DNA from: Clostridia bacterium
GTDB taxonomy: Bacteria; Bacillota; Clostridia; Christensenellales; Borkfalkiaceae
Direction of reading: 5' to 3'
DNA: 45,632 nt
NCBI GenBank assembly: GCA_021204625.1
Contig: JAJPZA010000040.1
Location: forward strand, 1-45,632
Shown: positions 1-10,000 of the stretch, piece by piece
How the letters are laid out: each line of letters opens with the position of its first letter
Position numbering within the stretch: position 1 is the stretch's first letter
Notes under the pieces: model-generated
Database searches by the model: none
What the model saw: only the letters and a program-made list of their open reading frames with translations
Told to the model about the DNA's origin: nothing
Program-made: the position numbers and the translations under genes

Positions 1-75
1 CTTAAGCTGTATCCTTCCCGCTACCAGGTGGATTCGGGACTTTCACCCGTTAGAATGTGCGCCCGCCGGGCACAC
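1..75 (-). mobile_element. Group II intron (class C-like), 5' end of domain I, cut by the window edge
   Basis: Read on the minus strand from position 75, the sequence begins GTGTGCCCGGC, the GUGYG start typical of group II introns. It continues into the domain I signature GGGTGAAAGTCCCG followed by a further stem. The start motif and the 'gtgaaagtcccg' block are what I recall of class C bacterial group II introns. The intron runs leftward out of the window, so the reverse transcriptase ORF and domains V/VI cannot be seen. It lies 8 nt past the stem of an intrinsic terminator on the same strand, which is the known insertion preference of class C introns. No protein is encoded in the visible part. 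Confidence 0.75.
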
Positions 76-83
76 CTTAAAAT

Positions 84-110
84 AAAAACGGCGGGCAAAC
101 CGCCGTTTTT
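84..110 (-). terminator. Intrinsic terminator of the 799-aa surface protein gene
   Basis: AAAAACGGCGG (84-94) pairs perfectly with CCGCCGTTTTT (100-110) around a 5-nt loop. On the minus strand the stem is followed by a T-run. It lies about 30 nt beyond the stop codon at 141 and directly before the group II intron boundary at 75. Confidence 0.85.
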
Positions 111-140
111 GTATGAATTGAAATATCCCTGTTAAGGCAC

Positions 141-2540
141 TCAGTTGCTTATCTGGGTAAGCGTGACTGATCCGTTGCAACTGCTGATAGTTACACTTCC
201 AGAAACTCCAAGTGCATCTAAAAGACAATATCCGTAATATCCTGCAGTATCTCCGGTTGCTGCATTTATATTGCTTGTACCGTAATACTTTACTGTAACA
301 CTTGAAATGGTCACATGTTCAACGGAAACTCCATAGTATGATACTCCAAATATTGCACCTGCATAGGAATCCGTAATTGCAGTCAGAAGTATTGTGCAAT
401 TTGAAATGCTGTTACCGCTTCCCTCTTTTGTTGCATCTGCGGAAGAAATTGAATAAGAAGCTGAAATATAAGAATCAAGTATCAATCCAACAAATCCGCC
501 AACATAATAGGAAGATGATATTGTCAAGCCGCTTACAGACACATCATATATATGTGATTGACTGGCTGTGACAGTTCCACTGGATGTCGCATCTGTTGCT
601 ATGCTGCCTGCGATGCCGCCAGCCAAGCCCATTTCTCCAGAAGAATTAATATATCCGCCGTCAGCTGTTGCTTCAACTGAGCAGGATTCAATGACGGTTT
701 TGTTTGCCTCACCTATAATTCCGCCAGCGGCTTCAGATCCGGAAATCTTAATGTCTCCGCTTACATTGCAGCCTGATATAGTTGAATAGATATTATTTGA
801 AGTAGAACCATCATCAGCTTCTCCGACAATTGCTCCTGCGTAATGCACTTCTGTAATTGATACGTTATATACGTTCACATCTTTAATTGTGGATTGCAAA
901 ATATATCCGAATAATCCGCCCTCATCACTTTCAGTGCTTACATTTACATTGTAGACAGTGTGGCCCTGTCCTTCAAAAGTTCCGCTGAACGGAGTTTCTG
1001 ATGAACTCCTCAGAAGGTCGGTGCCAATCGGAGTCCATTCAGAATCCTCACCAAGGTCGATGTTGACAGTAAGCTTTACTGTGCAACCTGAAAGATCATT
1101 CCCTTCGTTGACATATTCGGCCAGTCCGGCAAACTGGGCGGCATTGCTTATTTCATATGTCGGATTCTCATCACTGTCTTTTTCAAGCCAGCTTGTTGTA
1201 TCTACGGTGGTTCCATCCCACTCACTTACCTTATAGCCGTCTATTCCGGTCTTTTCAGTGTATGTGCCTCCGCACCAGGAGCATGTATATTCTGTCGTTG
1301 TAATACCATCTACAGTAGTTGAAGAACCGGCAACCCACTGATGGCCAAGAGCAGGATTACTTTCATCTTCTTCTGTGTATGTATCGCCGCATCTTGAGCA
1401 TACATATGTGGTATATCCTGCTTCAGAGCATGTAGCTTCCGTGTATGTCTCTACATACTTGTGCCCGAGAGCATCTATTCTAGGGCTAAGATTATCTGAA
1501 CCAGAAGCGTCATTGGTGGAAAGACCGCACCTGGAGCACTCATAATGAACTATACCTCTCGTAGTGCAGGTCGGTTCTTTTGTAATGGTCTCCGTCCAAT
1601 CATGTCCAAGTGCCTCAGACTCAACTTCATAAGTTTCGTCGCATCTGGAACACTTATAGACTATTTTACCGGCCTCAGTGCAGGATACCGTTGTATCTTC
1701 TTCATCCTCTGCCCAGTCATGACCAAGCTTATCTATTGTCTCGGTATATGTTTCACCGCATCCGTCCCTGGTGCAGGTGTAGGTCTTCACCCCATCTGTT
1801 GTGCAAGTGGCAGCAGTTGTAATCTCGCCTGAATCCCAGCTGTGGCCAAGTTTGGGTACTATAACCGTGTCTGTAGCATCGCACCCGCTGTTGGTGCAGC
1901 GATATGTGACTTCCCCGTCTTCTGTACATGTAGCAGTTGTGCTTGTTATCTCATAATTATGGCCGGTGGCGGCGATGGTTTCCGTCTTGGTTTCATTACA
2001 TCCGTTCCTGGTGCAGGTGTAGGTCTTCACTCCATCTGTTGTGCAAGTGGCAGCAGTTGTAATCTCGCCTGAATCCCAGCTGTGGCCTAGAGCATCTGTT
2101 GTCTCTTCCTTGGTTGCGCCGCATGCTTCACATGTGTAGGTCATTACGCCGGCTTCTGTGCATGTGGCTTCAGTGGTAACTGTTCCTTCATCCCAGCTGT
2201 GGCCGGTGGCCTCAATTATGCTAACGCCTGTTGATTCCAGTGCATTGCACTTGGAGCAAATGCTTGCAGTATATCCTGAAGTCGTGCATGTTGCGGGCAC
2301 TTCTGTTTCCTGGTAATCATGACCGGTTGCTGGAATGGTCTCCGTTTCTGTTTCCCCGCATTCTGTACATGTGCGTGTTTTAAGTCCGTCTGACGTGCAG
2401 GTGGCCTCACAGGTTGTTTCCCAATCCCCCCAAGCATGCTCATGCACTACATTCTCTACTGTGCATGCCGTAAAGCTGACCCCAAGACAAAGGGCCACCG
2501 CTACAGCAAATACACAGACTGCTATTCTTCTTTTAGTCAT
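141..2540 (-). CDS. Secreted Cys/His-repeat plus GLUG-motif surface protein, 799 aa
   Basis: I chose the ATG at 2540 because AAGGAGG lies 8 nt upstream; a TTG directly before it is a worse start. The N-terminus is a signal peptide (KRR, then a hydrophobic core) ending in FTAC, a weak lipobox at about Cys26, so it may be a lipoprotein. Residues ~30-450 hold about ten repeats of ~40 residues with the pattern ATCT..G...Y.C..CG......ALGH.W, giving three Cys and one His per unit; the tenth lacks the first Cys. Residues ~460-799 are Ser/Thr/Gly-rich with GLUG-type motifs (GGLFGYI, AGAIVGEA, GGIAGSI), resembling the C-terminal part of the upstream gene's product. That gene ends only 37 nt before this start, so the two are probably co-transcribed. 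The role is likely adhesion or cell-surface display; no enzymatic domain is seen. The GLUG and secretion calls are firm, the function is open. Confidence 0.85.
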   Translation of the reverse strand: MTKRRIAVCVFAVAVALCLGVSFTACTVENVVHEHAWGDWETTCEATCTSDGLKTRTCTECGETETETIPATGHDYQETEVPATCTTSGYTASICSKCNALESTGVSIIEATGHSWDEGTVTTEATCTEAGVMTYTCEACGATKEETTDALGHSWDSGEITTAATCTTDGVKTYTCTRNGCNETKTETIAATGHNYEITSTTATCTEDGEVTYRCTNSGCDATDTVIVPKLGHSWDSGEITTAATCTTDGVKTYTCTRDGCGETYTETIDKLGHDWAEDEEDTTVSCTEAGKIVYKCSRCDETYEVESEALGHDWTETITKEPTCTTRGIVHYECSRCGLSTNDASGSDNLSPRIDALGHKYVETYTEATCSEAGYTTYVCSRCGDTYTEEDESNPALGHQWVAGSSTTVDGITTTEYTCSWCGGTYTEKTGIDGYKVSEWDGTTVDTTSWLEKDSDENPTYEISNAAQFAGLAEYVNEGNDLSGCTVKLTVNIDLGEDSEWTPIGTDLLRSSSETPFSGTFEGQGHTVYNVNVSTESDEGGLFGYILQSTIKDVNVYNVSITEVHYAGAIVGEADDGSTSNNIYSTISGCNVSGDIKISGSEAAGGIIGEANKTVIESCSVEATADGGYINSSGEMGLAGGIAGSIATDATSSGTVTASQSHIYDVSVSGLTISSSYYVGGFVGLILDSYISASYSISSADATKEGSGNSISNCTILLTAITDSYAGAIFGVSYYGVSVEHVTISSVTVKYYGTSNINAATGDTAGYYGYCLLDALGVSGSVTISSCNGSVTLTQISN
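1759..2087 (-). repeat. Near-identical 89-bp internal duplication (1759-1847 and 1999-2087)
   Basis: The two 89-bp blocks, 240 bp apart inside the Cys/His repeat region of the 799-aa protein, differ at two positions by eye. Other repeat units of the same gene are far more diverged, so this pair points to recent duplication or gene conversion between units. Confidence 0.8.
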
Positions 2541-2577
2541 CAATTATTCCTCCTTGAATTCCATCTGTCCTGTCCTG

Positions 2578-3717
2578 TTAAACTTTGTATAAATCAGCGG
2601 AACCAGTGCAGTTAGTAAGTGTAATGGTAGCGTTTTCATCCGTGTTCTTGTTTATGCCACCATAATAGCCGACATTCTCAAGTTCACCTAAATCATTCTC
2701 CCAGCCCGCATAGACGCAATCCAAGTCATACCAGCCGAGATCTACCTCGTCTATTGCGCAATTCTCTATGGTCATGCTGTAATAAGTTGCCCCAAGAACA
2801 GCTCCAATGTATGTTTTGTAAAGCCCCATAAGCAGGCCAGTTTTGATGTATATATTGCAATTGGTAACAGTGTTAATATATGACCCTGTTGTGGAAATCT
2901 TGAAAGGATTTCCCGTTGTTCCCATAACATCCGTATATCCCAGAATTCCGCCGACTTTATAGCCGCCGTATATATCCAGATTGCTAACTGAAACGTTATA
3001 AATATGGGAAATCAAATCGGTGTTCTGCGTGACTCCTATAAAGCCTGCAATTCCTCCGACATCCTCGCCAAGTACAAGAGCGTTTCTTGCATAAATAACG
3101 CTGCCGCTGTCTTCTGTCGCTTCGACAACGCAATCCTCAATCACAGTCTTCTCCCCGCAACCCAGTATTCCGCCGACTCCATATGTGCCAGAAATCTGTA
3201 TCGAGCCTTTGACTGTGCAGCCTTTTATAACAGAATAATGCTCTAGTGATTCGCTCGCAAGATCTGCCCATCCGACAACTGCGCCAACACCCTCAGCTCC
3301 TGTCAGTATAACATTCTCAATAGTGACATTCTCTATTACAGCTGTGTTGATGTATCCGAACAACCCAACATAATCCTGGGATGAACTTGAATATTTAAGA
3401 TTGCTTATAGTATATCCATTCCCGTCGAATGTACCGCTGAAAGGAGCATCTGTTGTGCCAATTGGAGTCCAAGTCTTGCTGAGAACAATATCACCCCCAA
3501 GTTTAAAGGTAAGTCCTTCGCATGACTGCCCGCCATTAACAGCTGTTGCAAGTGTAGAAAACTCATCTTCATCATCGATTATGTAAGTCGTTGAGTCAGT
3601 ATCATCATCAGCCCAGGCAGATGTGACAGACCCGGCAAGTGCTGCTACAGTACCTGCGCAAACACAAAGAGCCATGCCTAAAGAAACGGCACATGCTGCT
3701 ATACTAATTCTCTTCAT
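2578..3717 (-). CDS. Secreted GLUG-motif protein, 379 aa
   Basis: The ATG at 3717 is preferred because GGAGG lies 9 nt upstream; the ATG at 3723 is only 3 nt from it. The protein starts with a Sec signal peptide (MKRISIAACAVSLG..., probable cleavage after SAWA), then a DDDTDSTT linker. The body carries GLUG-family features: WTPIGT...PFSGTFDGNGYTISNL near residues 85-110 and repeated (V)GLFGYI / VGAVVGWAD / VGGILGCGE / VGGIAGFIG motifs to about residue 270. It resembles the C-terminal half of the 799-aa protein just downstream but lacks that protein's Cys/His repeats. It is likely an extracellular beta-solenoid-like surface or adhesion protein. No sorting motif or C-terminal anchor is visible, so retention at the surface is unexplained. 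Confidence 0.85.
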   Translation of the reverse strand: MKRISIAACAVSLGMALCVCAGTVAALAGSVTSAWADDDTDSTTYIIDDEDEFSTLATAVNGGQSCEGLTFKLGGDIVLSKTWTPIGTTDAPFSGTFDGNGYTISNLKYSSSSQDYVGLFGYINTAVIENVTIENVILTGAEGVGAVVGWADLASESLEHYSVIKGCTVKGSIQISGTYGVGGILGCGEKTVIEDCVVEATEDSGSVIYARNALVLGEDVGGIAGFIGVTQNTDLISHIYNVSVSNLDIYGGYKVGGILGYTDVMGTTGNPFKISTTGSYINTVTNCNIYIKTGLLMGLYKTYIGAVLGATYYSMTIENCAIDEVDLGWYDLDCVYAGWENDLGELENVGYYGGINKNTDENATITLTNCTGSADLYKV

Positions 3718-3723
3718 TCGCAT

Positions 3724-4016
3724 AAACCTCCGAAGTGAATAAAATAAGTAATTTTAGTCAAAATATAAATAGTGGCAGTATATCTTTTCAATTGTTAATT
3801 TTGTTATTTTTTTTTTTTTGTTTTGTGAATTATTAACATATTTTGATTTTTTATAACACAAAGTGGCTTCAGCATAGATGTAATACAACTGGTAACATAC
3901 AGCATATAGATATAAGATTGTGCATTACAGCCACATGACAAGACAAGAGCCTGCGTGACCAAGCGCAGGCTCTTGCTTGCCTTATTTCGGCAGACCGTGT
4001 GGGTTGTTAGCTGTAA
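3724..4016. other. AT-rich intergenic region upstream of the GLUG operon
   Basis: No gene is seen. The region holds a run of about 14 T (3807-3819), AT-rich stretches expected of a promoter for the leftward GLUG genes, and the minus-strand terminator of the giant protein gene at 3944-3975. The 12-mer ATGTTAATAATT (minus strand, 3828-3839) resembles half of the palindrome at 13941-13957 upstream of the giant gene. I could not assign a confident -35/-10 pair. Confidence 0.5.
3944..3975 (-). terminator. Terminator-like hairpin after the 3251-aa gene
   Basis: CAAGAGCCTGCG (3944-3955) is perfectly complementary to CGCAGGCTCTTG (3964-3975), with an 8-nt loop. It lies 42 nt past the stop codon at 4017. 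The following sequence on the minus strand (TCTTGTCATG) is only moderately T-rich. Confidence 0.7.
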
Positions 4017-7000
4017 TTACTTTTTGCCGGCTTCTTTGTCCTTCAGCTTTTTGCCAAGGACAGCGTTCACTATTATGAGCACGATTGCGCAAACCACAGC
4101 GGCGCACGCAAGTGTTATGAACGCTATGGCATTTCCCTTGTATTTGTCTGAACTGCTTGTTCCGGAGGGCTCTTCAGGAACGGGTACAGGCTCAGGAGAA
4201 GGCTCGTCCGGCTCTGTGGGCTCGTCCGGCTCTGTGGGCTCTGTGGGCTCATCGGGCTCCGTGGGCTCGTCCGGCTCTGTCGGCTCGGCCGGCTCTGTCG
4301 GCTCGGCCGGCTCGTCGGGTTCAGGCTCCGCAGGAGTCTCGGGCTCTATGGCGGTTATGTCAACTGTTCCGATCTCTGTTCTGTCGGATCCGGCCACGGA
4401 GATGCTTGCGGGATAAGTTACTGAAGAGTAATCCGCAATTCCGTTCACGAACGCTATGGTATGCTCTTCCCCGTAATAATCCGTCACGATGATGCAGCAC
4501 TCGTCTATGAAATCCTCCCCGCATCCGGTGCAGATGTATGAAGCGGAAATTGTCATCGCATCCTCATCCACTTCAATTATCTCAAGCACTCCGGTGTGGA
4601 TTCCTGTGGCTGATACGGTTGCAATCATGAAGTCTGCATGACGCCCGTAGTAAGCTGTCATAAGAACGGTTCCTTCCGTGGTGCAGGTCGCTGCAACCTG
4701 CACTTCATAACTTATAGTTGCCTGGTATTGAGCCGTGTGCTCGCTCGTTCCTTCCGTCACGCAGGCGAATACGGCGTATACGGTATACGTCCCGTCATCT
4801 CCGGAAACCCAGAGCCATTCTATAGTATCCTCATCTATCTCATGCTCTCCGGTTGCAGGATCCCCTTCCTCTGTATACATGTCTCCGCACAGGCGGCAGC
4901 TGTAGAGGATGTAGCCGTCATCCACGCATGTGGGCTCGTGTACTATCTTTTCATAGCTGTGCCCGTGGGCATCAAGAGTTATGGTTATAACATCCGCATA
5001 TGTCGTGCCGTCTTTGGTATATGTGGCTTCGCATGTGGTGTATCCGTCTGCCTCGCATCCTGCCGCCTCATGGGCAATCTGCTCAACAGCTGCGCTGTAT
5101 GTACTGGTATCGTCTCCGTCCACGCATGTGAATGTTATGCTTGCACTGCTGTAATCCTCTGCCCATGTCCAGGTTATGGAGTACAGATGGTCATGCTCTG
5201 ATGTGTCTGTATAAGTCTCTCCGTCCGGACCGGTTACTGTGGCTGTATAGATGACTGTGCCGTCCTTTTCTTCAGAGGTTACGGCTGCATCCATCTGGAT
5301 TTCATAATCCCCTGCATTGCAGACAAAGATTGCCGATGCACTGTATGTGCCGTCTTCAGCTTTGCTCCAGCTCCAGACCGGAGATCCGTATGCATGGCCT
5401 GTTGCCGGGATTGCAACGGACACCGTGGAAACAGCCACGCCTTTATATGTGGCCGTGTAAACCGTCTCGCCGTCTTCCGTGCAGGAAGGATCTGCGGTCT
5501 TGGAAGAGACTTCAGCAGAATCCGTCTTGGAATCATCGCAGGCCTCTCCAACGCATGTGAGGGTTACCGTGCAGGATGTGTGATCTTCGCTCCACTCCAC
5601 ATCCGTTACCTCATAAACGTGGATGTGCTTTGTGCTTGTATATGTCTCACCTTCAAAGGTTACGGTAGCCGTATAAGTGGTGCCGTTGTCTCCGAGGATT
5701 ACCTCTGCCTCCGCCGTCTCTGTATTGTTGCAGGCGCTGCAGGTGAAGGTGGCAGTTGCAGTATATCCGCCGTTCTTTTCATCTTCTGTCCAGGTCCAGG
5801 CAGGCTCTCCGTATGTATGGCCTGTTGCCGGAATGGCTTCAGTTGTGGTGGATGAGATGGACTTCCCGTTCCCTTCTGCATCCTCGTACTCATATGTTAC
5901 GGTAAAGGTCTTCTCGCCCTCTGCTGTGCAGGCGGGGTCTTTTGTGATTTCATCTGTGGAGGAGATTATCTGGATTAAGTATGTATCTCCGCAGGTGTCA
6001 CAGGTTATAATGAGCTCCGCTCCGCTGGTGCCGTACCATATCCACTGTATGCTGCTTTCCGTATATGCATGGCCTTTTGCGGGATCTTCTGTATTCTCTG
6101 CTTTGTGAGCCTCATGGCAGTTGGAGCAGATGTATACGAAATATCCGGCCTCCGTGCATGTTGCGCTGTATGTCTCCGTTGTCCAGCTGTGGCCTGTCTT
6201 CTCCAGGGCTTCCTTCCGGACATCCGCATAATCCCCGTACACAGCCTCATATACTATATATCCGTCTTCTTCGCAGGTTGCTTCCACATTGGCGGTTACC
6301 TCAGAGAATACTGTATAAGTAAGCACTTCATTGCCGGTGAGGCATGTGAGTGTGAGGGTTGCGGAGCTGCAGTCCTCTGCCCAGGTCCAAACCACATTGT
6401 ATAAATGAGGATGGTTCTCTGTGTCCGTGTATTCTTTTCCGTTAAAGGTGACGCTTGCGGTATATCCGCCTTTGTCCGTATCATATACGGCGTCCTCGGC
6501 ATCAACTTCCTGGATGTCATCCCCGTCCTTGCAGACGAAGTATGCCGTGGCCGTCATGCGGTCTTCCGTGATGTTCCAGCTCCAGTACGGCTCGCCGTAT
6601 GTGTGGCCCGTTGCCGTGCCCTCTGAGACTATGATGACAGTTGCTATAATCTCTCCGTCATATGTCGCCGTGTAGGTTGTGTATCCGTCCTGCAGGCATG
6701 TGGGAGCCGTGTATGCGCCGGATACTTTGGCAGACTCTGTATAGGTGCCGTTTTCGCCGCAGTTTTCGCTGCCGTTCCCTGCGCATGTGTAGGTTATGGT
6801 GTATGCGCTGTAATCCTCGTTCCAGGCTGCTGCGGACGTGTATACATGGATATGGACGCTGGCACTGTACATTGCGCCGCTGAAGGAAACGACGGCCGTG
6901 TATGTGGTTCCGTTGTCTCTTAAGAATACCTGCGCGTTTTCAATCTGCTCGTGGCCGCAGATGCCGCATTTGAATGCAAGGGTCGCGGAGCTGTAATCCT

Positions 7001-10000
7001 CTGCCCATGCCCATACGGTTTCTTCATTGTATGAATGCCCTGTGGCCGGTATCTCTTCCTCTATATAAGCTGAGATTGTCTTGCCGTCTTCGCCGTTTTT
7101 GAATGTTGCGGTGTATCTTCCAAGGCCTGCCGTCTCGCATGCTGCTTCAGTTATAACGGAATACACGCTCTCCATATATCCGGAGCTCAAAGGCTCTCCG
7201 CAGACGGTGCAGGATACGGTGACTTCAGCATATGTGCCGTTCCATGTCCATACAGCCCCGGAGTAATCATAATGGTGCCCGGTGGCTGCGCCGTATTCTT
7301 CTGTTATGACGTCCCCGCATCTTGCGCAGGTGTATGTGACGTATCCGTCCTCCGTGCATGTGGCCTCTGTTATCACGGCCCTGTACTCATGACCGAGAGC
7401 TTCCTCGATGTCCGCATAAAGGTTTGTATACTCCACAGCCTCATCCTCTTCGCCGTGCACATATATAGCCTCGTACAGAGTAAAACCGGTCTGCTCGCAG
7501 CTTGCGTCCCTGTGGTTCATCTCGGTTACAATCGCGTCATACGTGAAGGACCTTCCGCAGATCTGGCATGTGAGGGTGACGGATGCCGTGTGATCTTCAT
7601 CCACCCAGGTCCACTCCACGTTGAACACATGGGCCACGCTTCTCTCTTTGGAGTATGCCTCTCCGTCCGGACCTGTAACCGTGGCCGTGTACAGTGTGGC
7701 GAACGGATTGGGGGTGGGCGTGATCTCTGCGTCTATTATGATCTCATCATCCCATGCCGTGCACTGGAATGTAGCCGTGGCCGTAATGTTTCCGTCCTCA
7801 TCCCTGTCCCAGCTCCATGTGGGCTCTCCGTACGTGTGGCCTGTCGCCTCAAGGACTGTTACGGCCCTTGCAACGAAGGTTCCGTCATATCTTGCTATGT
7901 ATACTATGCTGCCGTCTTCCGTGCAGGTGGGGTCTGTCTTTGTTGAGGTTACTTCAGCATCTCTTGTATATGAATCATTGCAGCCTTCGCCTTTGCATGT
8001 GAAGGTTATCTCGCATAACTCATTGTCCTCACTCCACTCCGTGCCCGTTATCTCGTACGCATGCACATGATATGAATCTGAATACAGTATGCCGTCATAC
8101 ACATAAGATGCGTAATATGTGGTGCCGTTGTCTCCGAGGACAACTGTTGCGGACACTGTTTCTACCGTGCTGTTGCATACTGTGCAGGTGAGGGTCAATG
8201 TGGCCGCATATCCGCCTTCATCCGACTCTGTCCAGGCGAACTCCCCGGCGAGCGTATGGCCGGTGGCCGGAATGGATTTCGTGATGCTGTTGGAAACAGC
8301 ATCATTCTCTGTCCCGCCGTACTGGTATGTTACGGTGTATGTGAGCGTTCCTTCCTCTGTGCAGGTGGCCGCTTGGGTTAACGCGGATGTGCTCTGGATA
8401 TATCCGGTGCGGTATTCGTACTGGCATGTGGAGCATGTTATAACGGCCTCCGCACTGTCTGTGCCTGCCCAGTTCCAGACAGCATTGTCATAATTGTATG
8501 AATGGCCCAGGGCGTCTGTGTAAGTGTCTGTATAAGAGTTGCCGCACCTGCTGCACGTATGGGTTGTATATCCGCCCTCCGTGCAGGTTGGATCTGTTAC
8601 AGCTGCAGTATAATCATGCCCTAAGGCCGCTACCGTGTCTATCTTTATATCCGTATACGTAACGGCGTCTTCCTCTGTTCCGCTTTCCGCAGTGTATATG
8701 TATGCGGCCTCATATCTGGTGTAGCCCATGACCTCGCAGTCAGCATCCCTCTGGCCAAGAATTGAAACGGTTATATCACCAGCTGAATCTTCCGCAGTTG
8801 ATCCGGAATGGGTGAATACCGTGCTGCAGATCTGGCAGGTAAGGGTGAGCTGTACGGTATATCCGGTCACATTTCCGTCCGCATCTTTGGTCTCAGTCCA
8901 GGTCCAGTCCACGCTGAATATGTGAGGCACGTTTGTATCTATGGTGTATGTGTTTCCGTTGGGATCCTGTGTCGCTGCATGGTATACAGATTCGGATTCA
9001 GATGTTTCTTTTGTAACATCTGCATCTATGGTCTGCGTGTCTCCGCAGTTGTCGCAGGTGAAGGTGGCTGTTACCGTGTAGTTGGTCATGTTGCCGTTAT
9101 CATCTTTTACTTCAGTCCAGTTCCAGCTGGGTTCGCTGTAGCTGTGGCCGATGGCTGCAATGACTGCTGTTTCGGTATCTACGGTCTCTCCGTCATATGC
9201 GGCAGTATACAGGATATATCCGGCCTCTGTGCATGTGGGATCTTTAGTATAGGATGTCACAACGGCCTCTGCTGTGTATGAATCACCGCACCCGGAGCCG
9301 ACGCACGTGAAAGTTACGGTGCAGGATGTATTCTCCCCGTCCATGGTCCATTCCGTGCCGGACATCGCATATACGTGCACGTGCTTGGAATCTCTGTATA
9401 TCTCGCCTTCAAACACAGCCCTGGCCACATATGTGGTGGGATCGTCCTCGCGGACTATTATAGTGGCCTCTGCTGTCTGCTCATCCTGGCAGACGCTGCA
9501 GATGAAGGCAAGCGTTGCGGCGGAATAGCCTGTTACGTTCCAGTCTTTGTCCGTTATCTCAGTCCAGGTCCAGCCGGACTCTTCATTTGCCGCATATGAA
9601 TGGCCTGCGGCCGGAATGGCCTCGGTTGTGCTGGCCGATATGAAATCCGTTTCTCCTTCGCCATACACATATGTTACGGTGTATGTTAGAAGTCCGTCCT
9701 CCTCACAAGTGGCCGCTGTTGTTACGGAAGACTCGCTGTCTATGTATCCCGTACGGAGGACGTCTCCGCAGGTATCGCAGGTTATGACGGCCTGCGCGCT
9801 GCCGGTGCCGGCCCAGGTCCAGACTGCTTCCGCATAATTGTAGCTGTGGCCAAGGGCGGCTGTGTAATCATCCGTGTAGGTGTCTCCGCAGAGCGAGCAG
9901 GTGTATGTGGTATATCCTTCTGCCGTGCATGTGGGAGCGGTCGCTTCGGCCTTGTAATCATGCTCCAGCGCCTCCGCCGTGTCCGTCCTGGTTTCCGTGT

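Noticed and set aside
1-228. Short minus-strand frame 43-228 over the intron boundary and terminator
   Set aside because: It runs through the terminator and the end of the 799-aa gene in another frame; the RNA structure explains the sequence better.
3807-3819. Poly-T run as a possible phase-variable tract
   Set aside because: It lies about 90 bp from the start codon, with no clear promoter spacer containing it; evidence for switching is lacking.
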